Shown: positions 1 through 6,279 of the stretch, piece after piece | Layout: each line of letters begins with the position of its first letter | How positions within the stretch are numbered: position 1 is the stretch's first letter | DNA from: CBDCGW01 sp964430745 | GTDB taxonomy: Bacteria; Acidobacteriota; UBA890 | DNA: 15,253 nt | Assembly (NCBI GenBank): GCA_964430745.1 | Contig: CAYSHI010000089.1 | Span: forward strand, 1 to 15,253 | Direction of reading: 5' to 3' | The notes under the pieces: model-generated | What the model was told of the DNA's origin: nothing | What the model saw: only the letters and a program-made list of their open reading frames with translations | Databases searched by the model: none | Translations under genes and position numbers: made by a program

Positions 1-15
1 ATAGCCGTCGACTGA
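1..15 (+). CDS. Possible 3' end of rpoA (partial)
   Basis: The first 15 bases read ATA GCC GTC GAC TGA in frame 1, which would encode Ile-Ala-Val-Asp and a stop. In most bacteria the gene directly before rplQ is rpoA, the RNA polymerase alpha subunit, and the 22-nt gap to the rplQ start fits that pairing. Four codons cannot identify a protein, so the call rests on gene order alone. Confidence 0.3.
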   Translation: MAVD

Positions 16-37
16 GACAGGCGATAGGGAAAGAGCA

Positions 38-409
38 ATGCGCCACCGCAAGAAAGTCGCCAAGCTGGGCCGCGACGCCGCGCACCGCAATGCCATGCTG
101 CGCAACCTCGCCACCGACCTCTTGCGCCACGAGCGTGTCACCACGACGCTTGCCAAGGCCAAGGCCGTGCGCCCGGTTGCCGAGCGCCTGGTGACCCTGG
201 GCAAGCGCGACACGCTGCACGCGCGCCGCTACGCCGCGCGCGTCATCCGCGATGACGCGGTCGTGCGCAAGGTCTTCAACGAGCTCGCCCCGCGTTACGC
301 CGAGCGTCCCGGCGGCTACACCCGCATCATGCGCCTCGACAACCGCGCCGGCGATGCCGCCGAGATGGCCGTCATCGAGATGGTGGGGGCCGCGGGCTCC
401 GGGGACTAG
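38..409 (+). CDS. rplQ: 50S ribosomal protein L17
   Basis: Encodes bacterial ribosomal protein bL17, a component of the large ribosomal subunit. The 123-residue product begins MRHRKKVAKLGRDAAHRNAM and carries the family's N-terminal half almost intact, including the segment LRNLATDLLRHERVTTTLAKA (residues 21-41) and the C-terminal GGYTRIMRLDNRAGDAAEMA. The length is normal for the short L17 form. A purine-rich GGGAAAG lies just ahead of the ATG, and this is the only plausible start. It normally closes the alpha operon after rpoA, which would lie just outside the window. A tRNA-Ala begins 8 nt after the stop, so the two are very likely on one transcript. Confidence 0.98.
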   Translation: MRHRKKVAKLGRDAAHRNAMLRNLATDLLRHERVTTTLAKAKAVRPVAERLVTLGKRDTLHARRYAARVIRDDAVVRKVFNELAPRYAERPGGYTRIMRLDNRAGDAAEMAVIEMVGAAGSGD

Positions 410-417
410 TAGTTTCT

Positions 418-490
418 GGGCCGTTAGCTCAGTTGGGAGAGCGCCGGCCTCGCATGCCGGAGGTCGGGGGTTCGAGTCCCCCACGGTCCA
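418..490 (+). tRNA. tRNA-Ala (anticodon CGC)
   Basis: A complete cloverleaf can be folded by eye. The acceptor stem is 418-424 GGGCCGT with 483-489 ACGGTCC. The D arm is GCTC/GAGC (427-430, 439-442). The anticodon stem is CCGGC/GCCGG around the loop CTCGCAT (449-455), giving anticodon CGC at 451-453, which reads codon GCG. The T stem is GGGGG/CCCCC with loop TTCGAGT. The acceptor stem has the G3-U70 wobble pair and A73, the classic identity elements for alanyl-tRNA synthetase, so the assignment does not rest on the anticodon alone. The CCA end is not encoded (CTT follows A73). It starts 8 nt after the rplQ stop with no room for its own promoter, implying processing from the rplQ transcript. 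Confidence 0.97.
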
Positions 491-767
491 CTTGTTGGCG
501 GTGCGGTATGGGTAATCTGCCCGCGCCCGCCGCGGCGGCGTGACGGCATCTGCCGCGTTGGGGCTCCTCGACGATGCCGCTGGCATCGCCTGCGTCGCCC
601 CGCCTTGCAGCTACCGCCACGGCGCTCGCGGCGGACACGAGCATCTTCCCCACACCGCACCGCGGTTCTCCTTCGCGGTGACGCTGACCACACGGCGCTC
701 AAAGCTGCGGCAGCCAGCCTCGCGCCCGCCGCCCTTCCGGTTCTCAACGGCTTTGCTGCGAAACGAT
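491..767. other. Intergenic stretch between tRNA-Ala and terminator
   Basis: No convincing gene lies here. Open frames on both strands have compositionally biased Arg/Ala/Pro-rich translations, and the minus-strand ones run into the tRNA. Visible structure is limited to short hairpins, the best being CGATGCC/GGCATCG with a 3-nt loop at 572-588. It is probably the trailer of the rplQ-tRNA transcript. Confidence 0.5.
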
Positions 768-807
768 GGCCCGACCGTGCTTCGCACGACTCGGGCCGCT
801 CTTTTTT
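768..807 (+). terminator. Rho-independent terminator of the rplQ-tRNA transcript
   Basis: A long hairpin at 768-797 has outer arms GGCCCGA/TCGGGCC and inner arms CGTGC/GCACG around a TTC loop, with a small internal bulge. It is followed by GCTC and six T (802-807). This is the expected form of an intrinsic terminator for plus-strand transcription. It lies about 280 nt after the tRNA and is the only strong one seen downstream of rplQ. The same stem on the other strand, without a T run, could help end the convergent antitoxin transcript. Confidence 0.8.
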
Positions 808-855
808 CAGGCAGCGATCGAGGGCCGGCGGGTGGGCGGCCGGGATGAATCCGGG

Positions 856-1230
856 TTAGCCGACCAGATCGTCGACGGTCACGCCCATCGCGCTTGCGAG
901 CTTCTTGATGGTCGTTGTGGTGCCGTCGCGCTTTCCGGTTTCGATCTGGGAGAGATAGGCTGGCGCGATACCGGCTTTTTCGGCCAGTTTCTTCACACTG
1001 AAGCCGCGATGTTCCCTCCACACGCGGATCGCGTTTTCGCCATCGAGAATCCTGTCCACCATCTCCGTGGGTAGAAGCTCTTCCTCGTCGGCGGCAAGGC
1101 GTTCTCGGAAGCGGCTGATCGCGGCCAGGTCCGCCGCCTCTGCCGCCGCAGCGATCAATACCTCGTAGTCTGCCTCTGGAATGACCACGAGGCGTTCACC
1201 GGTCGGGCTGACGATGGTCTGTGCCCTCAT
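856..1230 (-). CDS. XRE-family antitoxin with Phd-like N-terminal region
   Basis: Predicted antitoxin and autorepressor of the toxin encoded just upstream. Of 124 residues, about 1-60 form a Phd-like segment (MRAQTIVSPTGERLVVIPEA, then an Ala/Glu-rich helix). About 68-123 form a Cro/C1-type helix-turn-helix with FSVKKLAEKAGIAPAYLSQI followed by ETGKRDGTT, close to the XRE consensus. The start at 1230 is preferred because GAGGA sits 7 nt upstream, inside the end of the toxin gene; an alternative ATG at 1248 overlaps the toxin by 8 nt and has no visible ribosome binding site. Either start implies translational coupling to the toxin. The hybrid layout differs from plain HigA, so the exact subfamily is open. 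Confidence 0.85.
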   Translation of the reverse strand: MRAQTIVSPTGERLVVIPEADYEVLIAAAAEAADLAAISRFRERLAADEEELLPTEMVDRILDGENAIRVWREHRGFSVKKLAEKAGIAPAYLSQIETGKRDGTTTTIKKLASAMGVTVDDLVG

Positions 1231-1240
1231 CTCGAGTTCC

Positions 1241-1504
1241 TCAATCATAGGCGCGACCGCGGGGAGCTACGCGAATGATCGCGACGATCTCGGTGTCCTC
1301 GCGGAACACGACGCGCCATTGGCCCACGCGGAGCCGGTGATAGCCTGGCTCTCCCTTGAGCGGTCTCAAGTTGTTGCTCAGGCTGCCCGGGTTCGTCGCA
1401 TACTGCCTCACCTTGGCGCGGATTCGGCTTGCCGTCTTGGACGACATCTTCCTCAAAGACCTCAGCGCGGCTCGGCTGTAGACGATCTGTTTTGGCGCGC
1501 CCAT
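1241..1504 (-). CDS. RelE/ParE-superfamily toxin
   Basis: Small basic toxin of a type II toxin-antitoxin pair, 87 residues. It has the fold signature: an N-terminal strand (KQIVYSRAALRSLRKM), a basic helix pair, and the C-terminal strands YHRLRVGQWRVVF (residues 55-67) and VAIIRVAPRGRAYD. Arg58, Arg64, Arg78, Arg82 and Tyr86 are candidates for the basic and aromatic active-site residues of RelE-type mRNA interferases. ParE-type gyrase inhibition cannot be excluded from sequence alone. The frame is open further upstream to 1561, but the extension crosses the operator palindrome, so ATG 1504 is preferred even though its ribosome binding site is weak. It lies first in the operon, with its stop 10 nt before the preferred antitoxin start. 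Confidence 0.86.
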   Translation of the reverse strand: MGAPKQIVYSRAALRSLRKMSSKTASRIRAKVRQYATNPGSLSNNLRPLKGEPGYHRLRVGQWRVVFREDTEIVAIIRVAPRGRAYD

Positions 1505-1536
1505 GATAGCAAAAAGGTAATAATCATCCAAATAAT

Positions 1537-1551
1537 GTAGCGAAACGCTAC
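1537..1551. promoter_or_regulatory. Operator-like palindrome of the toxin-antitoxin operon
   Basis: A perfect inverted repeat, GTAGCG-AAA-CGCTAC, lies 32 bp upstream of the toxin start in a locally AT-rich island. Type II pairs are usually autorepressed through such a site by the antitoxin's helix-turn-helix. On the minus strand a possible TTGCAT-16-TACATT promoter would place the palindrome in the spacer and against the -10. The promoter hexamers are weak; the palindrome itself is certain. Confidence 0.6.
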
Positions 1552-1561
1552 GTGCATGCAA

Positions 1562-1844
1562 TCTCCATCTGCCTACAAGAGACGGCCACCGCTGTTGCGC
1601 AATCGCGATGCAACTCGGTCAATGATCAGGCTGGGTGCCGACCATCTGCCCCGTCTCGCGTTGGAGCCGACGCTGCGCGCACATCTGCTTTCGGGCGAGA
1701 TGGAGAATCTCGAGTGGAGGGCGGCCTCGGGGGACTTCACCTACGCCATACGCGAAAACCGCGAAACCAGTGAGCCGGAGGCTGTCCGCTATAGGCGCGT
1801 TCTACCCGCGGTGCGATAGTCGGGCGGCGAGGCAACGGCGGACG
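1562..1844. other. Stretch without an assignable gene
   Basis: A plus-strand frame starting at 1556 stays open for 87 codons to 1819. Its residues about 44-87 (HLLSGEMENLEWRAASGDF and following) look less biased than most shadow frames, but no family is recognisable, there is no ribosome binding site, and it starts at the operator of the divergent toxin operon. It may be a gene remnant or chance. Confidence 0.25.
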
Positions 1845-2507
1845 TCAGGCTTCGCGATGCTTGTCGAACTTGCGCAGCAGCGGCAGATAGCTGATGGCCA
1901 CGAAGACGAATACAGCGGCCAAGATCCATCGGTTCGTGACGCTCCTGTGAGGGCCCGCCACGATGAAGACCCACCCCAGCCACAACGATCCGTCGGCGAG
2001 GGCGGCGAGCGCGACGGCGGCCCGCTGCCGGCCGCGGCGATAGAGACGCGGTACGGCGATGGCGAGGATGATGACGGCGACGGCCATCAGCGCTACGACC
2101 CCGACGCGTGTGTACGGCTCGGGCACGGGACGCCGGGGGAAGAACCACTGGAGCCCGGCGGCCGCAAGGACCAGGTAGATACGAAGAAACCACAATACCT
2201 TTCGCGGCTCGATAAGGTCGCGGGCCAGTCTCGCCTGATACCGGGTCAGATAGGTGCGACGGAAGCCACGGCGGGCGGCTCTGGGGCTGCCGAGGGCATC
2301 GACGGCTCGTCGGGCGGCGATTTCGGCGGTGAGGCCGGTGCGCATTTCCTCATCGAGGGCGTCGTGGAAGTGGGTGGTGATCTCTTCGGTCACGCGCGCT
2401 CGGGACTCGTCGGAAAGACCCTTGGTCGCAACCAGTAGCCAGGGGAGGAGGTGCTTGGCTTCCAGCCAGTAGCGCGGTGCTTCAGGCAATGGCTCGACCG
2501 ATGTCAT
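1845..2507 (-). CDS. HAAS/DUF1700-like four-TM membrane protein (PadR partner)
   Basis: Predicted inner-membrane signalling partner of the adjacent PadR regulator, 220 residues. Residues about 20-90 form a soluble helical domain with the HAAS pattern: E-x4-HFHDALDEE (42-54), then TAEIAARRAVDALGSPRAA (60-78). Such domains sit at the N-terminus of permeases and membrane proteins encoded next to padR. Four hydrophobic segments follow (about 104-123, 134-154, 164-184, 192-210), and the protein ends in a basic tail. The frame is open far upstream, but the ATG at 2507 has a perfect GGAGG 4 nt before it and overlaps the padR stop as ATGA, so the pair is translationally coupled. No catalytic domain is visible; its target or signal is unknown. 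Confidence 0.82.
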   Translation of the reverse strand: MTSVEPLPEAPRYWLEAKHLLPWLLVATKGLSDESRARVTEEITTHFHDALDEEMRTGLTAEIAARRAVDALGSPRAARRGFRRTYLTRYQARLARDLIEPRKVLWFLRIYLVLAAAGLQWFFPRRPVPEPYTRVGVVALMAVAVIILAIAVPRLYRRGRQRAAVALAALADGSLWLGWVFIVAGPHRSVTNRWILAAVFVFVAISYLPLLRKFDKHREA

Positions 2508-2815
2508 GTGGCCTCCAGAATACCGCTGACGGCGCCGGAGAGCGCGCGCCATTCCAGGCGGTGCGCTTCGAGGGCCTTGGCGCCGTCGTCGGTGAGGCGG
2601 TAGTAGCGTCGGCGGCGACCGTCCTGCTTGCGGTCGAAGGACTGGATGAGCCCCTTCTTTTCCTGCGCGTGCAGGGCGGGGTAGAGACTGCCTTCTTTGA
2701 AGTCGAGGACGCCACGCGAGCGTTGCTTGATGTCGCGGGCGATGGCGTAGCCGTGCTGCTCGCTCTCGCTCAGGACCTGCAGGATGAGGACCGGCAGCGT
2801 GCCTTTGAGGTTCAT
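2504..2815 (-). CDS. PadR-family transcriptional regulator
   Basis: Small winged-helix repressor, 103 residues, the length of minimal PadR proteins. Diagnostic features are the N-terminal helix LKGTLPVLILQVLSESEQHGYAIARDI, the recognition region FKEGSLYPALHAQEKKGLI (the SLYPAL motif), the wing DGRRRRYYRLTDDGAKAL, and a short C-terminal dimerisation helix. The ATG at 2815 is chosen over one at 2854 because GGAGG lies 6 nt before it and the motif-bearing protein begins there. It is first in a two-gene operon with the HAAS membrane protein. An inverted repeat over its own promoter (2839-2872) points to autorepression. In such pairs the regulator commonly controls the membrane partner, but no ligand can be read from the sequence. 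Confidence 0.93.
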   Translation of the reverse strand: MNLKGTLPVLILQVLSESEQHGYAIARDIKQRSRGVLDFKEGSLYPALHAQEKKGLIQSFDRKQDGRRRRYYRLTDDGAKALEAHRLEWRALSGAVSGILEAT

Positions 2816-2838
2816 CGGCAGCCTCCATGGCTGATACC

Positions 2839-2872
2839 TCGAAATCCGAGGCAAATGTACATCGGATTTCGA
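2839..2872. promoter_or_regulatory. Inverted-repeat operator of padR
   Basis: Perfect 11-bp arms, TCGAAATCCGA (2839-2849) and TCGGATTTCGA (2862-2872), are separated by 12 bp. The palindrome ATGTACAT (2855-2862) lies between them and resembles the ATGT/ACAT half-sites of many PadR operators. The element covers the spacer and -10 of the minus-strand promoter, so bound protein should block transcription. Autoregulation is inference from this geometry. Confidence 0.7.
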
Positions 2873-2883
2873 TGCATTGTCAA
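2854..2883 (-). promoter_or_regulatory. Sigma70-like promoter of the padR operon
   Basis: On the minus strand a consensus -35 TTGACA (2883-2878) is followed after 18 nt by TACATT (2859-2854, 4 of 6 to TATAAT). Transcription would start about 30 nt ahead of the padR ATG. Confidence 0.6.
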
Positions 2884-2920
2884 GACGAGGAAAAAGGGAG
2901 TCTCCACCTCGACGAAAGAA

Positions 2921-2978
2921 GTGATCGGAAGTGGCTTTTAGTGATCATTGAACTTCGGTATTGAGCTACGGTGATCAT
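2921..2978. repeat. Three phased GTGATC elements upstream of the kinase gene
   Basis: GTGATC occurs at 2921, 2941 and 2971, the last two extended to GTGATCAT and containing the palindrome TGATCA. Spacings are 20 and 30 bp, about two and three helical turns, so all three would face one side of the helix. The third lies in the spacer of the proposed kinase promoter and the second just upstream of its -35. They may be binding sites for an unknown regulator. Confidence 0.45.
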
Positions 2979-2990
2979 ATGGGGTGTAAT
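2961..2990 (+). promoter_or_regulatory. Candidate promoter of the hybrid kinase gene
   Basis: TTGAGC (2961-2966), an 18-nt spacer and TGTAAT (2985-2990, 5 of 6 to the -10 consensus). It leaves a leader of about 70 nt that contains the 12-bp palindrome GTTTCGCGAAAC at 3035-3046. Confidence 0.4.
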
Positions 2991-3067
2991 TCCTGGAAGG
3001 GCCCTCCGTTTCTTGCGTCGCGCGGATGGCCGCCGTTTCGCGAAACCGCCACTCCTCGGGGTAAACC

Positions 3068-5692
3068 ATGGGTAGCAGGGCCAAGACGTCCCCCGAGCCG
3101 GAATCACCGGCTGAGGCTGCATTCACCCGGGAGTTGGCGAGACTGGGGACATTCGAGCTGCTCGATCGCGCCTGGTTGACGATTCTCGTCCACCCGTTGC
3201 TGCTGATTCTGATCGCGCTTACGACGCCCTATATTCAGGAACACCCGCGCGTCATCATCGTTACGGGAGCGGCCTTGGTCGCCCTCGGCGTCGTTCGCGT
3301 GTTCATCGCTCGGGTCGTCAGCCGACGCTACGAGGAGAACCCGCAGTTCTGGCGCAGGGTCTTCGACGCGGGTCTGTATTCCTCGGCGATCATCTGGGGG
3401 ATGTTCTTTTGCGTCACGCTGGCGCTGCGTCCGCTCGATTCAACCACCTGGTTCATCACCTTGATCACCGCGGCGCTGGCTGCCGGACTGCTGAATTCGC
3501 TGACGGCCGACTTTTTCGCCGCCGGTCTCTATCTCACGCTCCTTCTCGGGCCGGCTGCCGTGTGGAGCGTGCTGCAGGGCTACGACCTCTACGTCATCGT
3601 CATCGTGGTGGTGCTGTACTTCATGTACCTGTTTCAAGCGGAGGAGCAGAACCGCTGGTACATGCGGTCCATTACCGACAACGCTCTGCTCGCTGCCCAG
3701 ACCAAGGAGCTGCGCGAAGCGCGCGACGCGGCTGACGCGGCCAACCAGGCGAAGAGTGACTTCCTCGCCAACATGAGCCACGACATCCGCACGCCGATGA
3801 ACGCCATCATCGGCATGACGGATCTCGTTCTCGACAGCGCCATAACGCCCGAGCAGCACGAGCAACTCGTCACCGTCCGGTCCGCTTCGGACGCTCTCCT
3901 GAGCCTGGTCAACGAGATCCTCGATTTCTCGAAGGTCGAGGCGGGAAAGCTCGAGATGGACAGCGTCGACTTCGACCTGGCGGACTGCGTCCGTGACTGC
4001 GTCCGCGTCCTGCAGGCGGAAGTGGAGGCAAAAGGGATCGGCCTGGCCTGCGAGATGGAAGCCGACCTTCCCGAAGTCCTCGTCGGCGATCCGGGTCGTT
4101 TGCGGCAGGTGATCATCAACCTCCTCAACAATGCGATCAAGTTCACGCAGGAAGGCGGCGTGACCCTATCGGTCGGCCCGGTTTCGCGCAGCGAGCAGGA
4201 TGTCGTTCTTCATTTCGAGGTTGCCGACACCGGAATCGGCATCGCCCCGGACCGGCTGGAGTCGATCTTCGGCGCGTTCGAGCAAGCCGACTCGTCGACG
4301 ACGCGGCAGTTCGGCGGAACCGGTCTCGGACTGGCGATAGTTTCCCGGCTCGTCGCGCTGATGGGAGGCGAGGTGAACGTCCGTAGCGAGCCCGGTCGGG
4401 GCAGCACGTTCGAGTTCACCTCGCGCTTCGGCGTCGGCACTCGGCCGGCATCGGCGAGCCGCTCGAAGAACGCCGCCGAGCTTCAAGGCGTCAAGGTGCT
4501 GGTGCTCGACGAGGACCCGACGCACAGAGGCTTCGACCATCTATTCGAAACCTGGTCCATGAAGGTAGCGACGGTAGGAGATGGCCGTGCCGCGCTCGAC
4601 GAGCTGGTCCGCGCGGCCGGCGAGGGACGCGCCTACGACCTCGTGATGCTTCACTACACCGTAGCCAAACTGGACGGCTTCACGCTCGCCGGCCACATAC
4701 GGGACGGCTCTGCCGGCTGTGAAGCGCCGGTCATGATGCTGGTTTCCGAGGGGCAGATCGGCGACGGTGCCCACTGCCGTGAGAGTGGGATCGCGGCCTA
4801 CCTGACCGGCCACGTTGGCCGTGCGGAGCTACGCCAGGCGATCGCCGAGGTGCTCGGCCGGCACTCGACGAGCGGAGGTGATGATCTCCCGTTGATCACC
4901 CGGCATACGCTTCGGGAGGCTCAGGAACAGCTCCGCATTCTGCTGGCCGAGGACAATCGGGCCAACCAGATGCTGGCCACGACGATCCTCGAGCGACGCG
5001 GGCACTCCGTTGTGGTTGTCCAGAATGGGGGAGAGGCGGCCGCGCGGGCGAAGGAAGAGACGTTCGATGTCATCTTGATGGACATTCATATGCCGGGAGT
5101 GGATGGCTTCGAGGGGACGGCCCTCATCCGCGAGCATGAGGCCTCGAGCGGAAAGCGTGTGCCGATCATCGCCATGACCGCGCACGCCATCAGGGGCTAC
5201 CGAGACAAATGCCTGGCGGCGGGTATGGACGGCTATGTCTCCAAGCCCATCGACGCCGAGAAGCTCATGGAGGCTATCGCCGGCTGCGGCGAAGGGGCCG
5301 GACGCGCCTCCGCTGGCCCGGCAGCGGAGGGCGAGATCGAAGCGCAGCATGGAGAGGCTCCCATCGACGAGGCCGAGGCCCTGCAGCGCGCCGCGGGCGA
5401 TCAGGAGCTGCTGGGAACCATCGCCGACATCGTGCTCGAAGACACGCCGGCAATGATGCTGGCGATCCGCGGCGCCCTCGACGCCGGCGACTGTGTGGCC
5501 CTGCGGGAGAGCGCCCACGCCCTCAAGGGGTGCGTCGGCAACGTCTCCGCCAAGGCGGTGTGGCGGGAGGCGGAACGGCTCGAGCACATGGGGCGCGATG
5601 GCGACATTTCGGCAGCGGAGCCGACCTGGGTTTCATTGAACCAGGAGGTCGACCGGCTCACGCCGGCGCTCGAGGGACTCCGCGAGGGATGA
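3068..5692 (+). CDS. Hybrid sensor histidine kinase (6 TM, HisKA, HATPase, REC, REC, HPt)
   Basis: Membrane-bound phosphorelay kinase, 874 residues. The N-terminal region has about six hydrophobic helices (37-190) and no recognisable extracellular domain. A short coiled linker leads to HisKA with H-box SHDIRTPMN (His238). The HATPase has NLLNNAIKF (N box, 351-359), DTGIGI (387-392), FEQADSSTT and GTGLGL (417-422). A first receiver (about 475-597) keeps the acidic pair (DED, 481-483) but has His529 at the phosphoacceptor position and Gly581 at the conserved Lys. The second receiver (about 621-738) is intact: EDN 628-630, Asp672 in ILMDIHMP, Thr704, Lys726. A C-terminal HPt domain has His817 in SAHALKG. 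Predicted relay: His238 to Asp672 to His817. The start codon has only a weak GGGG ahead of it. The response-regulator gene lies 22 bp away, convergent. Confidence 0.95.
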   Translation: MGSRAKTSPEPESPAEAAFTRELARLGTFELLDRAWLTILVHPLLLILIALTTPYIQEHPRVIIVTGAALVALGVVRVFIARVVSRRYEENPQFWRRVFDAGLYSSAIIWGMFFCVTLALRPLDSTTWFITLITAALAAGLLNSLTADFFAAGLYLTLLLGPAAVWSVLQGYDLYVIVIVVVLYFMYLFQAEEQNRWYMRSITDNALLAAQTKELREARDAADAANQAKSDFLANMSHDIRTPMNAIIGMTDLVLDSAITPEQHEQLVTVRSASDALLSLVNEILDFSKVEAGKLEMDSVDFDLADCVRDCVRVLQAEVEAKGIGLACEMEADLPEVLVGDPGRLRQVIINLLNNAIKFTQEGGVTLSVGPVSRSEQDVVLHFEVADTGIGIAPDRLESIFGAFEQADSSTTRQFGGTGLGLAIVSRLVALMGGEVNVRSEPGRGSTFEFTSRFGVGTRPASASRSKNAAELQGVKVLVLDEDPTHRGFDHLFETWSMKVATVGDGRAALDELVRAAGEGRAYDLVMLHYTVAKLDGFTLAGHIRDGSAGCEAPVMMLVSEGQIGDGAHCRESGIAAYLTGHVGRAELRQAIAEVLGRHSTSGGDDLPLITRHTLREAQEQLRILLAEDNRANQMLATTILERRGHSVVVVQNGGEAAARAKEETFDVILMDIHMPGVDGFEGTALIREHEASSGKRVPIIAMTAHAIRGYRDKCLAAGMDGYVSKPIDAEKLMEAIAGCGEGAGRASAGPAAEGEIEAQHGEAPIDEAEALQRAAGDQELLGTIADIVLEDTPAMMLAIRGALDAGDCVALRESAHALKGCVGNVSAKAVWREAERLEHMGRDGDISAAEPTWVSLNQEVDRLTPALEGLREG

Positions 5693-5714
5693 CGAAGCTG
5701 CGCGACGTGGGACA

Positions 5715-6083
5715 CTAGCGGAGCAGCTCGTCCAGGCACTCGACGACCTGCGCGGCGTCGACGGGCTTGGCGATGAACCGGCTGCCGGCGATGATGCCCT
5801 CGCTGTTCGCCACGTCTTCCTCGGTCACGATCGACGTCAGGAAGACAACCGGAATGCGCGATGTGATCGGGTTGTCCTTCAGCTGCCCGGCCACCTCACT
5901 GCCGTCGAGGTTCGGCATCATCACGTCGAGAAAGATCAGATCGGGCATGAACTCGCGAGCGGCAGCAACCGCCTGCTCGCCGAAGTTCTCTTCGCGGACC
6001 TCGTATCTGCCGGTCCTTTCGATGACGCGCTTCAACAACAACGTTGTCGTGCGGTCGTCATCTACGACCAATACGCGCTTCAT
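5715..6083 (-). CDS. Single-domain (CheY-like) response regulator
   Basis: A stand-alone receiver, 122 residues. It has the acidic pocket VVDDD (6-10), phosphoacceptor Asp53 in FLDVMMP, Thr83 in FLTS and Lys106 in AKP, so it should be phosphorylatable. No output domain follows, so it would act by protein contact or as a phosphate shuttle. The start ATG has GGGAAG about 10 nt upstream. It converges on the hybrid kinase with 22 bp between the stops and diverges from the DUF3887-like gene. The neighbourhood and the kinase's terminal HPt make it a plausible partner, but convergent orientation means the two are not co-transcribed, so pairing is inference. Confidence 0.94.
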   Translation of the reverse strand: MKRVLVVDDDRTTTLLLKRVIERTGRYEVREENFGEQAVAAAREFMPDLIFLDVMMPNLDGSEVAGQLKDNPITSRIPVVFLTSIVTEEDVANSEGIIAGSRFIAKPVDAAQVVECLDELLR

Positions 6084-6110
6084 CGTGCTGCTTCCCGGTC
6101 GGCAGTTCCG

Positions 6111-6138
6111 TTGCGAGATCTCAGCGAGAGCATACTGA
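6111..6138 (+). promoter_or_regulatory. Tentative promoter of the DUF3887-like gene
   Basis: TTGCGA (6111-6116), a 16-nt spacer and TACTGA (6133-6138) in the gap between the divergent response-regulator and DUF3887-like genes. A short ATGTG-N8-CACAT repeat follows at 6146-6163. The match is moderate and the leader long (about 130 nt), so this is weak support. Confidence 0.25.
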
Positions 6139-6279
6139 TTCGGACATGTGCAAAGCTACACATCCTTTTCGGGGAGGTCACGCGGGTCACTCCGCGATGG
6201 GTTGCCCCGCGTGGTGTCTTGGAGGTGCAGCCGACAACGTGTCACCGTCGAGCGTCCAACACGAAAACCAGGAGGGAAG

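Noticed and set aside
466..490. tRNA-Ala 3' end as an attachment site for an integrated element
   Set aside because: I found no second copy of the T-arm and acceptor sequence in the window and no integrase gene nearby.
424..747. Minus-strand frames ending in LRHARPALSQLS-type sequence
   Set aside because: This is the familiar spurious translation of a tRNA gene read on the wrong strand, here tRNA-Ala.
4829..5587. A 252-codon open frame antisense to the hybrid kinase
   Set aside because: It lies fully within the well-supported kinase gene and has no ribosome binding site or family motif.
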